Below are positions 27,742 through 36,785 of a stretch of 64,000 nucleotides of DNA, piece after piece. Below the pieces are notes generated by a model. It was not told the origin of the DNA. It saw only the letters and a list, made by a program, of their open reading frames with translations, and searched no databases. Every line of letters starts with the position of its first letter. Position 1 is the stretch's first letter. Location of the stretch: contig NZ_JAIQZE010000003.1 of assembly GCF_020164595.1 (NCBI RefSeq), positions 172,979 through 236,978 on the forward strand. Reading direction: 5' to 3'. The stretch is from Psychroflexus longus (GTDB lineage: Bacteria; Bacteroidota; Bacteroidia; Flavobacteriales; Flavobacteriaceae). The position numbers and the translations under genes were made by a program.

Positions 27742-28105
27742 ACCTGAAATCTTAGTAATGTTAGTGCATGAAAACCCCGAGCAGCCACTCGGGGTTTTTT
27801 GCGTTTTATACAATTACAAGATCATTTTAAGACTGGTCTATTTTTCTTCTGAATTTACTCCCGTTATCTTGATAACTTTTAGACAACAAGCCTAAATTTT
27901 ATAAGTTGATTTATAAGCTAGGATTACTTGTAGAAGAAAACTTCATGAGTTATGACTCATAAATTACTTGCGTTCACCTAAAGTCTTTTAGAATATTTTT
28001 TAATCAACTCACTAAATACTGGACATCGAATATTGAATTTCGAAAAAATCTATTCTCTATTTTCTGTGGTCTATTATCTACCCTCTATGGTCTATTTTCC
28101 AACCT
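27742..28105. other. Gene-free stretch between DUF4293 and phosphodiesterase genes
   Basis: It starts with a strong terminator (27771-27800), continues with AT-rich sequence that includes a short ATGAGT/ACTCAT hairpin near 27947, and ends in a degenerate 7-bp tandem repeat (from 28049). I see no ORF or RNA gene. Confidence 0.7.
27771..27800 (+). terminator. Intrinsic terminator of the DUF4293 gene
   Basis: AAAACCCCGAG (27771-27781) pairs perfectly with CTCGGGGTTTT (27788-27798) across a 6-nt loop and runs into six T residues. It is a textbook terminator 30 nt after the stop. Confidence 0.92.
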
Positions 28106-28111
28106 CTACCG
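28049..28111. repeat. Degenerate 7-bp tandem repeat (TCTATnn)
   Basis: Nine consecutive 7-mers can be read in register: TCTATTC, TCTATTT, TCTGTGG, TCTATTA, TCTACCC, TCTATGG, TCTATTT, TCCAACC, TCTACCG. The array runs into the last codons of the minus-strand phosphodiesterase gene; its stop codon (28106-28108) lies inside the last unit. Confidence 0.75.
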
Positions 28112-28609
28112 CCCTCTTTTGCCATAATCTATGACTTCTAAGTCTTTGATTTTTCCATCCTCCAAAATAAATTTCAGCATTGTTCTTTTTACATGAAATC
28201 CATGTATACCTATCGCCCCTGGATTCATGTGTAACAATCCAAGTTTTTTATCATTCATGACTTTCAATATATGAGAATGACCACTTATGAATAATTTAGG
28301 GGGGTTGTCTTTGATTTCATCTTTTATATCTCTGCTATACCGGTTTGGATATCCACCAATATGAGTCATCCAAACGTCAACACCTTCCATTGTAAAACGT
28401 TGGTTTAAAGGAAATTCACTTCTCAATTCATGTCCGTCTATATTACCATAAACTGCTCTCAATGGCTTTATCTCTGCTAAAGCGTCAGTTACTTTTTGAT
28501 CACCAATATCTCCTGCATGCCATATTTCATCTGATTTCGATGCCCATTTTAATATCTTTTCGTCTATATAGCCGTGGGTGTCACTCAGTAATAATATCGA
28601 TTTAGCCAT
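28106..28609 (-). CDS. YfcE/MJ0936 family metallophosphoesterase
   Basis: A 167-residue calcineurin-like phosphoesterase. Metal ligands are visible in LLSDTHGYID (Asp and His near 8-10), HAGDIGD (33-39), VYGNIDGHE (54-62), MTHIGGYP (81-88) and SGHSHILKV (110-118). Small stand-alone members act on phosphodiesters; the natural substrate is unknown. It is a single gene convergent with DUF4293 and divergent from truA. The 3' end is embedded in a tandem repeat, so the last few residues may be repeat-derived. Confidence 0.9.
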   Translation of the reverse strand: MAKSILLLSDTHGYIDEKILKWASKSDEIWHAGDIGDQKVTDALAEIKPLRAVYGNIDGHELRSEFPLNQRFTMEGVDVWMTHIGGYPNRYSRDIKDEIKDNPPKLFISGHSHILKVMNDKKLGLLHMNPGAIGIHGFHVKRTMLKFILEDGKIKDLEVIDYGKRGR

Positions 28610-28644
28610 TCCTTTTTCGAGGCAATATAAATAAAGCTTTAGAT

Positions 28645-28672
28645 TTTGGTCTGTTCTTGATTGTTATCTTTG
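28645..28672 (+). promoter_or_regulatory. Promoter of truA and the ABC exporter gene
   Basis: TTTG at 28645-28648 and TATCTTTG at 28665-28672 are 16 nt apart, close to the Bacteroidota pattern. The GTG start codon lies 19 nt after the -7 box. Confidence 0.6.
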
Positions 28673-28691
28673 CCATCAAAAATTATTAGGG

Positions 28692-29459
28692 GTGAGATAC
28701 ATCATTCAACTTTCTTATTTAGGTACTAATTATCACGGATGGCAAAAACAACTTGATAAAATAAGTGTACAATCCCAGGTCAATCATGCCCTATATACTG
28801 CCCTTCAGGAAACCATAGATGTGGTAGGAGCTGGCAGGACAGATACAGGTGTCCATGCTTCTGGATACATTGCTCATTTTGATAGTGAACAACATATTGT
28901 AGATTATAAAAAGCTCATTTTTAAATTAAATAGTATTTTACCTCCAGACATAGCGGTTCATGCTTTCAGGAAAGTGGATACAGATTTTCACGCTCGCTTT
29001 GACGCCATATCCAGGACTTATGAATATTCTATTGTTCAGTATAAAGATCCTTTTTCTTTGGGTAAAAGTTATTTTGTGAAAAATGAGCTTGATGTAAAAG
29101 CCATGCAAAAGGCTTCCAACCTCTTATTTAATCATAAAAATTTCAAATCTTTTTCCAAAGTTAAAACTGATGTTTATACATTTGACTGCGATATAAAAAA
29201 AGCAGATTGGCATCAAAATGGACATCACCTCTTTTTTGAAATTTCTGCCAATCGGTTTTTGAGGAATATGGTCAGAGCTATTGTTGGGACTTTAGTTGAA
29301 GTAGGGTTACACAAAATATCTGTAGAAGAATTCAACCAAATTATACTAGCTCAAGACAGATCCAGAGCTGGAAAATCTGTCCCGGCACATGCTTTAGTTT
29401 TGAAAAATATAGAATATCCTCAAGAATATTCTGATAAGTCAACAAATGGAAAAGAATAG
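28692..29459 (+). CDS. truA: tRNA pseudouridine(38-40) synthase
   Basis: Converts uridines 38-40 of the anticodon arm to pseudouridine. The 255 residues are full length. The catalytic Asp is in GAGRTDTGVHASG near 47-59, with the SYLGTNYHGWQKQ opening and FLRNMVRAIVGTLVEVG near the end. The start is a GTG (28692), preceded by AGGGG that can serve as a ribosome-binding site. The end overlaps the ABC exporter start by 14 nt. Confidence 0.95.
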   Translation: MRYIIQLSYLGTNYHGWQKQLDKISVQSQVNHALYTALQETIDVVGAGRTDTGVHASGYIAHFDSEQHIVDYKKLIFKLNSILPPDIAVHAFRKVDTDFHARFDAISRTYEYSIVQYKDPFSLGKSYFVKNELDVKAMQKASNLLFNHKNFKSFSKVKTDVYTFDCDIKKADWHQNGHHLFFEISANRFLRNMVRAIVGTLVEVGLHKISVEEFNQIILAQDRSRAGKSVPAHALVLKNIEYPQEYSDKSTNGKE

Positions 29460-31215
29460 CGGAAACGCCTTTGATACTAAACTCTTTAAGAGACTCTTAA
29501 AGTACACAGACCCTTATAAAAAAACATTTTATTTTGTAGGATTTGCTGCTATTGCATTATCTGGACTCGGCGTGCTCAGGCCTTATTTATTGAGATTAAC
29601 AATAGATGAAGGAATTACAAAAAGCGATGCCGATAGTTTGATCTTTTACGTCAGCACCATGCTGGTTGTTCTTGTTTCCGAAGTGATTTTTCAGTTTAGC
29701 TTTATTTTTTATGCCAATTGGCTTGGACAAGAAGTGATTACAGATATCCGTATCAAGCTCTATAAGCATATGATGAATTTCAAAAAGCAATATTTTGATA
29801 ATTCATCTGTAGGTCGATTGGTGACCAGAGCGGTAAGTGATATTGAGACCATTGCCAGTATTTTTAGTCAGGGCTTATTTATGATTATAAGCGATTTATT
29901 AAAGATGATCGTGGTTTTAGGATTCATGTTTTGGCAAAGCTGGCAGCTAACTTTATTGGTCCTGACGGTTTTACCTTTCATTATATATGCCACGCGTGTA
30001 TTTCAGAAGAAAATGAAAATTGCTTTTGAAGAAGTAAGGACACAAGTTTCAAACTTGAATTCATATGTCCAGGAGCACATTACCGGGATGAAAATCGTCC
30101 AGATCTTTAATCGAGAAAAAGAGGAATACAATAGATTTAAAGACATAAATAAAAAACATAGAGAAGGTTGGATAAAAACTGTTTGGTACAATGCTATTTT
30201 CTTTCCCATCGCAGAAATGTCAACTTCTATTACCATTGGATTGATTGTCTGGTTCGGTGGCTTGCGAGTGGTTGAGTCCGATGCGTTATCTCTGGGTATT
30301 ATTGTTATGTTTATTGAACTGTCTCAGATGTTGTTTCGACCGCTTCGACAGATTGCAGATAAGTTTAATTCATTGCAGATGGGAATGGTAGCTGCCAACC
30401 GTGTGTTTAAAATTCTGGATACAGATTCTCAAATCGAAAACTCTGGTACAATTGTTCCTCAAAAGTTGAGAGGTCACATCAGATTTGAAGATGTAAGATT
30501 CAACTACATTCCTGACGAAGAAATTCTGAAAGAAATTTCCTTTGAAGTTCAGCCTGGAGAAACAGTCGCTATTGTTGGGGCGACCGGAGCAGGGAAAAGC
30601 ACTGTGATAAATTTATTAAGTCGTTTTTATGAAATAAAAAGCGGGAAAATATTTGTTGATGGTGAAGATCTCAAAAATTATGAGCTCACTGCTTTAAGGA
30701 ATCAAATAGCTGTGGTGCTTCAGGATGTGTTCTTATTTGCAGATACTATTCTTAATAATATAACACTTAATAAAGAAGGAATTACAGAAGAACAAGTGAT
30801 TTCTGCGGCAAAAGACATCGGTGTTCACGAATTTATTTCTTCTTTGCCAAACACTTATCATTATAATGTCAAGGAAAGAGGGGTTATGTTGTCCTCAGGA
30901 CAACGCCAGTTGATAGCTTTCTTGAGAGCCTATGTGACCAATCCGAGTGTATTGGTTTTAGATGAAGCTACATCTTCTGTAGACAGTTACAGTGAACAAC
31001 TAATCCAGGACGCCACAGAAAAGCTAACAGAAAACAGGACTTCTATTGTTATCGCACACAGATTGGCAACGGTCAAGAATGCAGATAAGATTATAGTGAT
31101 GGACCTTGGAAAAATTGTTGAAACGGGAACGCATTCAGAATTACTGAAAAAAGAGGAAGGGTATTACAAAAATCTTTACGAGGCGCAATTTCAACATGAA
31201 GAAGAGATCAATTAG
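29446..31215 (+). CDS. ABC exporter, fused permease and ATPase (MsbA/BmrA-like)
   Basis: Half-transporter of 589 residues that should work as a dimer to export lipid, drug or peptide. Six membrane helices occupy about residues 20-320. The nucleotide domain has Walker A GATGAGKST near 378-386, the Q-loop in VVLQDVFLFADT, an altered signature LSSGQRQL (LSGGQ in most), and Walker B VLVLDEATSSVD, then the H-loop in IAHRLAT. The substrate is unknown. The stop codon interlocks with that of the convergent cdaA. Confidence 0.93.
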   Translation: MEKNSGNAFDTKLFKRLLKYTDPYKKTFYFVGFAAIALSGLGVLRPYLLRLTIDEGITKSDADSLIFYVSTMLVVLVSEVIFQFSFIFYANWLGQEVITDIRIKLYKHMMNFKKQYFDNSSVGRLVTRAVSDIETIASIFSQGLFMIISDLLKMIVVLGFMFWQSWQLTLLVLTVLPFIIYATRVFQKKMKIAFEEVRTQVSNLNSYVQEHITGMKIVQIFNREKEEYNRFKDINKKHREGWIKTVWYNAIFFPIAEMSTSITIGLIVWFGGLRVVESDALSLGIIVMFIELSQMLFRPLRQIADKFNSLQMGMVAANRVFKILDTDSQIENSGTIVPQKLRGHIRFEDVRFNYIPDEEILKEISFEVQPGETVAIVGATGAGKSTVINLLSRFYEIKSGKIFVDGEDLKNYELTALRNQIAVVLQDVFLFADTILNNITLNKEGITEEQVISAAKDIGVHEFISSLPNTYHYNVKERGVMLSSGQRQLIAFLRAYVTNPSVLVLDEATSSVDSYSEQLIQDATEKLTENRTSIVIAHRLATVKNADKIIVMDLGKIVETGTHSELLKKEEGYYKNLYEAQFQHEEEIN

Positions 31216-31991
31216 CTTAAGTCTTCTTTGATTTGATCAATCAATTTTTCCAGATCATCAAAAATATTGAATTCTCCGTTTTTTAAATAAGAAATTTGAC
31301 CTGTTTCTTCACTAACGACCAGAGCAACGGCATCCGTTTTTTCACTTATTCCTACAGCCGCCCGATGTCTCAGTCCAAATCTCAAAGGAATATCTCTATC
31401 ATTGCTGACAGGTAATATCACACGAGTTGCAGTAATTCTCCCATCTTCAATGATAATAGCACCATCGTGTAGAGTACTGTTTTTGTAGAAAATGGATTCA
31501 ATAATTGGTCTGTTGACTTTGATATCCATATCATCGCCAGTGTTTTTTACAAAATCGAGTTTAGTATTTCTTTTAATGACGATAAGCGCTCCTGTCTTTG
31601 TGCTACCTAATTTTTTGCAAGCTTCAACAATGATATCAACATAGTTTTGTGTTTTATTCTCCCGATTCGAAAAACTAAGTTGAAACCAGTTGTTTTTCCC
31701 TCCAAAGCTAGTCGAACCAACCATAAGTAAGAATTTTCTGATCTCTTGCTGAAATACAACAATCAGCGCAAACATCCCTACACCAATAAATTCTCCGAGA
31801 ACGCTGCTTAGCATTTCCATTTGAAGCAGTTGCGTTAATTTCCAGATCAGATAAATAATAACAATACCGATAAAAATATTGATGGCTGCTGAGCCTTTGA
31901 CAAGTTTATAGATGTAGTATAAGAGTACAGCAACTAATAGGATATCTAGAATATCTAAAAATCTAAACTCTAAAAAATCTAAACCTGTCAT
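31212..31991 (-). CDS. cdaA: Diadenylate cyclase CdaA (membrane-bound c-di-AMP synthase)
   Basis: Joins two ATP to make the second messenger c-di-AMP. Residues 1-80 hold three hydrophobic segments. The DAC domain follows with HDGAIII (about 174-180) and RHRAAVG (about 207-213), the two catalytic motifs. At 259 residues it matches CdaA. It lies 3 nt downstream of folP, a Bacteroidota arrangement, unlike the cdaA-cdaR-glmM operon of Firmicutes; no cdaR is present here. Confidence 0.95.
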   Translation of the reverse strand: MTGLDFLEFRFLDILDILLVAVLLYYIYKLVKGSAAINIFIGIVIIYLIWKLTQLLQMEMLSSVLGEFIGVGMFALIVVFQQEIRKFLLMVGSTSFGGKNNWFQLSFSNRENKTQNYVDIIVEACKKLGSTKTGALIVIKRNTKLDFVKNTGDDMDIKVNRPIIESIFYKNSTLHDGAIIIEDGRITATRVILPVSNDRDIPLRFGLRHRAAVGISEKTDAVALVVSEETGQISYLKNGEFNIFDDLEKLIDQIKEDLS

Positions 31992-31994
31992 ATT

Positions 31995-32822
31995 CTAGTT
32001 TTCTTTCAATTCTTGGTACAAGGTAACGCATTGCTTTGCTTCGAGCACATCATGAACCCTCAATATTGAACTACCGTTCATCAGTGCAACCATATTTAAA
32101 GCTGTAGTCCCATTGAGCGCATCTTTAACTTCTATAGATAAAGTTTTATAGATCATAGATTTTCTGGAAAGTCCGGTAAGCATTGGAACATCAAGGTTTT
32201 TTAGGACTTTGAGATGATTGAGTAACTCGAAATTTTGGTTAATATTTTTTGCAAAACCAAATCCTGGATCAATGATTAAGTCATTGATACCCTTGCTTCT
32301 TGCTTCACCTATTCTTTCAGAAAAATAAAAAACCACCTCTTTAACTAAGTTTTGATAATCTGTAAGTTGCTTCATGGTTTGCGGAGTTCCCCGCATGTGC
32401 ATCATGATGTAAGGTACTTCGTATTCAGCTATCAAATCCATCATTTTACCATCAAGCTTTCCTGCAGAAATATCATTGATGATATGTGCACCCCGATCTA
32501 AGCTTTCTTTTGCAACCCTACTTCTAAAAGTGTCTATAGAAATGATTATATCTGGAAATTCCTTTTTTACCTGTTTTAAAATTGAACTTTGCCTTTTCAG
32601 TTCTTCATTTTCACTGATGTCATCAGCTCCGGGTCTTGTACTGTAGGCGCCGATATCTAAGATATCCATGCCTTCATGGATGTTTTTTTCTACCTGTCTA
32701 AGTACTTCATTTTCATTTTTGAATTTTCCACCATCATAAAAAGAATCCGGTGTCAGATTCAAAACTCCCATCACTTTAGGTATTGATAAATCAAGTAATT
32801 CTCCTTTGCAGTTAATTGTCAT
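31995..32822 (-). CDS. folP: Dihydropteroate synthase
   Basis: Condenses p-aminobenzoate with dihydropterin pyrophosphate in folate synthesis; the sulfonamide target. The 275 residues include VMGVLNLTPDSFYDGG (18-33), DIGAYSTRPGA (55-65), the MHMRGTPQTM loop near 140 and IDPGFGFAKN near 186. The minus-strand -7 box TAAATTTG ends only 5 nt before the ATG, so the mRNA may be leaderless. It is the first gene of the folP-cdaA pair. Confidence 0.96.
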   Translation of the reverse strand: MTINCKGELLDLSIPKVMGVLNLTPDSFYDGGKFKNENEVLRQVEKNIHEGMDILDIGAYSTRPGADDISENEELKRQSSILKQVKKEFPDIIISIDTFRSRVAKESLDRGAHIINDISAGKLDGKMMDLIAEYEVPYIMMHMRGTPQTMKQLTDYQNLVKEVVFYFSERIGEARSKGINDLIIDPGFGFAKNINQNFELLNHLKVLKNLDVPMLTGLSRKSMIYKTLSIEVKDALNGTTALNMVALMNGSSILRVHDVLEAKQCVTLYQELKEN

Positions 32823-32827
32823 AAAAA

Positions 32828-32835
32828 CAAATTTA
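32828..32835 (-). promoter_or_regulatory. -7 box immediately upstream of folP
   Basis: Minus-strand TAAATTTG fits TAnnTTTG; five T residues separate it from the folP ATG. The -33 element is unclear. Confidence 0.55.
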
Positions 32836-32927
32836 TAATTTTAATGGACTTTCTAAACTCTTTTGTTTAACTCCTTTTAGATTTATTTTAGATTTTATGC
32901 TAAATTAGGTATCTAAACTTCTGAATA

Positions 32928-33161
32928 ATGGATCTAACCCAACCCGACTTTCTATCATTTATAGATGATTATTCCTATCTTATAGGCATCATTCTTTTCC
33001 TTGTCATTGTCGACGCTATTTTAAAACTTATCACTTTATGGCAGTCAGCCAGACGTAAGCAAATTGCGTGGTTTATTTTTTTAGCGCTCATCAACTCTTT
33101 AGGAATACTACCAGTGATATATCTTATTGTCAATAGAAATAAAGATAAATTCAGGCGTTAA
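32928..33161 (+). CDS. Small two-helix membrane protein (DUF5652/PLDc_N-like)
   Basis: A 77-residue protein with hydrophobic segments at about 17-36 and 46-66 and a basic tail NRNKDKFRR. The pattern (helix, RRKQIAWFIFLALINSLGILPVIYLI, basic end) resembles DUF5652 and PLD N-terminal-type membrane anchors, which have no known enzymatic role alone. Its stop codon overlaps that of gldG (TTAA, 33158-33161). It is divergent from folP. Confidence 0.72.
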   Translation: MDLTQPDFLSFIDDYSYLIGIILFLVIVDAILKLITLWQSARRKQIAWFIFLALINSLGILPVIYLIVNRNKDKFRR

Positions 33162-34831
33162 TTCTTGCTGTATTTTCTTTTTCTCCAATAGTGAAACAAA
33201 GCACCGAAAGCAAATAATGAAAGGAGAGGAGCTGCTATATTGAAAATCTGCCAGGTTAACATTTCAGCCTCCAGCTTATCTAGATTCATCTCATCCAGAC
33301 GAATTGATTTATTTCTTGTATTCACTAAATCCTTGTCACCAAGTAGAAAATTCACCGTATTTAGAAGGAAAGTTTTGTTGCCATAGGTTATTCCTGAATA
33401 CCTGTCAAAACCTAACTCTAAGGGTTTACCAGATTGAATTTGATTTTTGATGACATCACCATCAGAAATAAAAACTTGCTGCGTTGAAGGACTTTTATCT
33501 AAAGGATTTGACAACTGAAATGGTTTTAACTTGGCTTTAAAAGCCGAATTGAATTCACCTTCCACCATTACAGCCATTGGAAAATTACCTGAAGTATAAA
33601 GCTCTGGATTTGGCTCCTCTTTGATCTGGTTCAAATTGATTTCAAAAGGGACACCTATTTTTCTGGAGAGTTCTGAACTTTCCAGCAATATTGTTTTCTT
33701 GAGCTCAGATTTTAAAGTGTCTATTGGGTTTGCAAATTCAAATTTTACAGGATTTAGATTACTTGTTATGGGATGCTCATCGGCAAAATTTGCAAGCGGA
33801 TCGTAAAACCATGGAAACCTAGAAAGTTGAGTAGAATTTCCACTCCCAGAAGCTAAAACAATAGGAGCAGAATAAAGATCATTTATGAGTTGAGGATTGA
33901 TTCTAATTCCATATTTGAAAAACAAATTGTATAAATTCAAATTTCTAGGTAAGGCCAAAGCAGATTTTGAAGCTCTGTAGAGACTATCTTTTTCGACATT
34001 GACATGTTCCGTGAGCCAAAGGATTTTCCCCCCATTCATTAAATACTGGTCTATGGCATAATTTTTTTCTTCACTGAAAGGCTGAGTTGCTTTTGCATCT
34101 ATGATCAGGTCGTAAGTTTTTAACTGGTCGACAGTTCGTTGTGGATTACTCTTTACAGAATCTAATGTAAAAGGTGCAATTAGATAATACTCTTTAAGTG
34201 TAGTGAGGAAGTCTGAGAGATATTTATCTTCAAGCTCGCCTTGACCTTTTAAAATAGCGATTTTTTTACTTCTTTCCCGAGTCAATTTAGTGATAGCATT
34301 GATAAAGCCATATTCAAGATTTTCAATTGATTTTTGAACCAATTCAGAATTGCTTTGTGTCAATGTTTTGTGCAGGAGTTGAATGGAAGACTGCTGATTT
34401 TTATAATTGGCAACAGCCCAGGGAAATATTACGCGTTCCGTGAGTTTGCCGTTTTTGCGAATGTTCAATGATTCTGGTGGCATGTCTTGTTCATAAAAGA
34501 GATTAGCAACTTCCATGGCTTCCAGATTGCTATCCAAAGGATCGATTAATTCAAATTTAATATTAGAATTGTATGCGCGAAGTTCTTCAAGTATGTAGCG
34601 GGTTTCTGTTTGTAACCTTTTGAATTCTGAAGGTAAATCTCCTGTCAAAAACACCTGGATAAGAATAGGATCTTCTATTGATTCTATTAATTCTATGGTT
34701 GGTTTGGATAGTGTATACTTTTGATCTGAAGTGAAATCTACTCGCGTAAAAAATTGCGAAGCCAATACATTCAGAAGTGTGACGACAACTAAAGTTCCCA
34801 GAACTTTTTTCAGTATGGGTCTTGTTTTCAT
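33158..34831 (-). CDS. gldG: Gliding motility ABC transporter auxiliary protein GldG
   Basis: A 557-residue membrane-anchored protein required with GldA and GldF for gliding in flavobacteria. It starts with a membrane helix (about 8-25, KKVLGTLVVVTLLNVLASQFF), has a large periplasmic region with the KKIAILKGQGELEDKYLSDF segment typical of GldG/ABC-type auxiliary proteins, and ends with a helix near 530-550 plus a basic tail. The start overlaps gldF by 4 nt, so the two are translated together. Confidence 0.92.
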   Translation of the reverse strand: MKTRPILKKVLGTLVVVTLLNVLASQFFTRVDFTSDQKYTLSKPTIELIESIEDPILIQVFLTGDLPSEFKRLQTETRYILEELRAYNSNIKFELIDPLDSNLEAMEVANLFYEQDMPPESLNIRKNGKLTERVIFPWAVANYKNQQSSIQLLHKTLTQSNSELVQKSIENLEYGFINAITKLTRERSKKIAILKGQGELEDKYLSDFLTTLKEYYLIAPFTLDSVKSNPQRTVDQLKTYDLIIDAKATQPFSEEKNYAIDQYLMNGGKILWLTEHVNVEKDSLYRASKSALALPRNLNLYNLFFKYGIRINPQLINDLYSAPIVLASGSGNSTQLSRFPWFYDPLANFADEHPITSNLNPVKFEFANPIDTLKSELKKTILLESSELSRKIGVPFEINLNQIKEEPNPELYTSGNFPMAVMVEGEFNSAFKAKLKPFQLSNPLDKSPSTQQVFISDGDVIKNQIQSGKPLELGFDRYSGITYGNKTFLLNTVNFLLGDKDLVNTRNKSIRLDEMNLDKLEAEMLTWQIFNIAAPLLSLFAFGALFHYWRKRKYSKN

Positions 34832-35559
34832 TCTGAAAGTGTTTTTAGTTGAAAACGCGTCAATGCTAAAAATGAAACGCTAATACTTAGCAGGTAAACT
34901 AAATTTCTACTGTCCAGAATTCCTCTTGTTATACTTTTGAAGTGGTAATTAATTCCGAAGTATTCCAGGGAGTATAATTGTGAATCTCCTATTGCAATTG
35001 AATTCAATCCATCAAAACCAAAGTAGAGAAATAAACTTATAACAGTGCCCCAAATAAAGGCTACAATTTGGTTGGTACTCACAGATGAAGCAAAAACACT
35101 GATAGAGGTGAAACAGGATATAAGTAAAACCAGTCCAAAGTATGAACTAAAAATAACACCATAATCTACATATACATCTTCGGCAGTAAGCGCGGAAAGA
35201 CTTATTAAATAGAAGAAAGTAGGTAAAATGGCGATAAGACTTAAACACAAACACCCAAGAAATTTTCCAAACACAAGTTGATTCAGACTCAAAGGTTTTG
35301 TGAGTAAAAGTTCCATCGTGCCTTGTTTTCTTTCTTCAGAAAAACTCCGCATGCAGATGGCAGGAATTAAAAATGCAAAAACCCAGGGTAAGGCTTCAAA
35401 AAAGGGAATGAGGTTGACGTAGCCTAAGTCGAAAATATTGAAAGGACCTGGAATGATCCAGATTAAACTCCCTATTGAAATTAAAAATAATCCAATGACA
35501 ATGTAGCCAATCGCACTGGAAAAGAAACTGTTGAATTCTTTGTTGAAGATGGCTAGCAT
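34828..35559 (-). CDS. gldF: Gliding motility ABC transporter permease GldF
   Basis: A 243-residue permease with six hydrophobic segments. The opening MLAIFNKEFNSFFSSAIGYIVIGLF and the cytoplasmic SFSEERKQGTMELLLTKPLS loop near 68-87 are typical of ABC-2 type permeases such as GldF. It pairs with GldG directly downstream and with GldA encoded near 10 kb. The start lies 1 nt after the stop of the upstream monooxygenase-like gene. Confidence 0.92.
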   Translation of the reverse strand: MLAIFNKEFNSFFSSAIGYIVIGLFLISIGSLIWIIPGPFNIFDLGYVNLIPFFEALPWVFAFLIPAICMRSFSEERKQGTMELLLTKPLSLNQLVFGKFLGCLCLSLIAILPTFFYLISLSALTAEDVYVDYGVIFSSYFGLVLLISCFTSISVFASSVSTNQIVAFIWGTVISLFLYFGFDGLNSIAIGDSQLYSLEYFGINYHFKSITRGILDSRNLVYLLSISVSFLALTRFQLKTLSE

Positions 35560-35560
35560 A

Positions 35561-35857
35561 TCAATCTAATTCTACGAGTTTGTTCAGACTCCACGCCTCC
35601 GCTTTGTCTGAAAATTTTGCTTTAGTAGCTTTCCATACTTCAGCAAATAAATCTGAGTGTCGGTAAGCATTCAAATGAGACTCGGACTCCCAATAGCTGT
35701 AAGTGAAGAATATATTAGGATTTTTTTGATCTTGATAGAGTTCTAACCGCCGGCAACCCTCAAAATAACGTATTTTCTTTTTATTTTTTTCAAAAAGGTT
35801 CTGGAAGTCTCCAATAGCTTCAGGAGCAAACTGCATTTTCACTATTCTTACAAGCAT
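35561..35857 (-). CDS. Antibiotic biosynthesis monooxygenase (ABM) domain protein
   Basis: A 98-residue dimeric ferredoxin-like fold of the ABM family. The pattern MLVRIVKMQFAPEAIGDFQNLFEKNKKKIRYFEGC, then FFTYSYWESESHLNAYRHSDLF, is characteristic. Such small proteins act as quinol or heme oxygenases or have unknown roles; none can be assigned. It sits 1 nt behind the SAM hydrolase gene and 1 nt before gldF, implying one transcript of four genes. Confidence 0.85.
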   Translation of the reverse strand: MLVRIVKMQFAPEAIGDFQNLFEKNKKKIRYFEGCRRLELYQDQKNPNIFFTYSYWESESHLNAYRHSDLFAEVWKATKAKFSDKAEAWSLNKLVELD

Positions 35858-35858
35858 T

Positions 35859-36689
35859 CTATAAAAATTTTATGGTGAGCGTGTCCAGATATTTTATCCC
35901 AAATAAACTAGAAGCACAACCTACACTTAAAGGATTACTTTTGTAAATAGCAAGTTCTAAAAAATCTGATGAATTAAACAAAGCAATTTTTTTTCCTTCC
36001 ATTTCTCTGTTTTCTTTAGGAACGTTGAAGTTGATTGCATCGGAATAATTGGAATACACATTTTTGAACTTTGTAGACCTTGCAGAAATCAATACTTCTC
36101 TTCCTCTAGCGATTGATTTGAAAAGTTTCTTACTTACGTTTGAAACCACATTGCCGAAATTATCGATGTAAATAATATGTCCGATAATCTGGTCTTGCTG
36201 TTGATTAACGATGGGTTTCACATGCGTAAGCTCATTCATGTTGGGGATAGCTTTTCCAATCACATCTAAGTCACCACCTCTGGAAATGTGAGCGGCTACA
36301 CTGATAAATACATCCAGGATTTTAGATTTCTTTTCAAAATTATTGTGAATATTGATTTCAACAATCTTATCTGGTTTTATTTCAGAAGAAATAAGGGATA
36401 AAATGCCATTGTCGGCACATATAAAATAGTGCCCATCCAGATATATAGCAAGATGTTTATTCTCTGGTGTCAATTCAGAATCTACCCCAATGATGTGTAT
36501 GGAGTTTTCTGGAAAGTTATGGTAAGCGTTTTTTATAATGTAAGCAGCTTCCGTGTAGTTGAAGGGAGAAATTTCATGAGAAATGTCTATAATTTGAACC
36601 TGATCTAATTCGCACAAAAGAGCCCCTTTTACGGCGGCAACGGAGTGATCCTTAAGTCCAAAATCAGTAGTAAGAGTTATGATAGGCAT
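35859..36689 (-). CDS. SAM hydroxide adenosyltransferase (SAM hydrolase, DUF62)
   Basis: A 276-residue member of the fluorinase/SAM hydrolase family, which splits S-adenosylmethionine to adenosine and methionine with water. Motifs are ITLTTDFGLKDHSVAAVKGALL near 3-24, QIIDISHEISPFNYTEAAYI near 33-52, CADNGILSLI near 91-100, and IDNFGNVVSNV near 170-180. The short loop of true halogenases is not apparent, so the hydrolase is more likely. It is first in the run leading to gldFG. Confidence 0.88.
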   Translation of the reverse strand: MPIITLTTDFGLKDHSVAAVKGALLCELDQVQIIDISHEISPFNYTEAAYIIKNAYHNFPENSIHIIGVDSELTPENKHLAIYLDGHYFICADNGILSLISSEIKPDKIVEINIHNNFEKKSKILDVFISVAAHISRGGDLDVIGKAIPNMNELTHVKPIVNQQQDQIIGHIIYIDNFGNVVSNVSKKLFKSIARGREVLISARSTKFKNVYSNYSDAINFNVPKENREMEGKKIALFNSSDFLELAIYKSNPLSVGCASSLFGIKYLDTLTIKFL

Positions 36690-36737
36690 TTAATAGACAG
36701 TTAATAATTGGATGCTCATTTTAGTCAAAAAAATGCG

Positions 36738-36745
36738 TAAATTTG
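36738..36745 (+). promoter_or_regulatory. Candidate -7 box for phoH
   Basis: TAAATTTG fits TAnnTTTG, 40 nt before the TTG start of phoH. No convincing -33 TTG at correct distance. Confidence 0.5.
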
Positions 36746-36785
36746 CTATGCGAATTTATTATTTTTAAAACAAAAATCAGCGCTT

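Noticed and set aside
28049..28111. The heptad array as a possible CRISPR
   Set aside because: The units are 7 bp with no spacers, and no cas genes are present.
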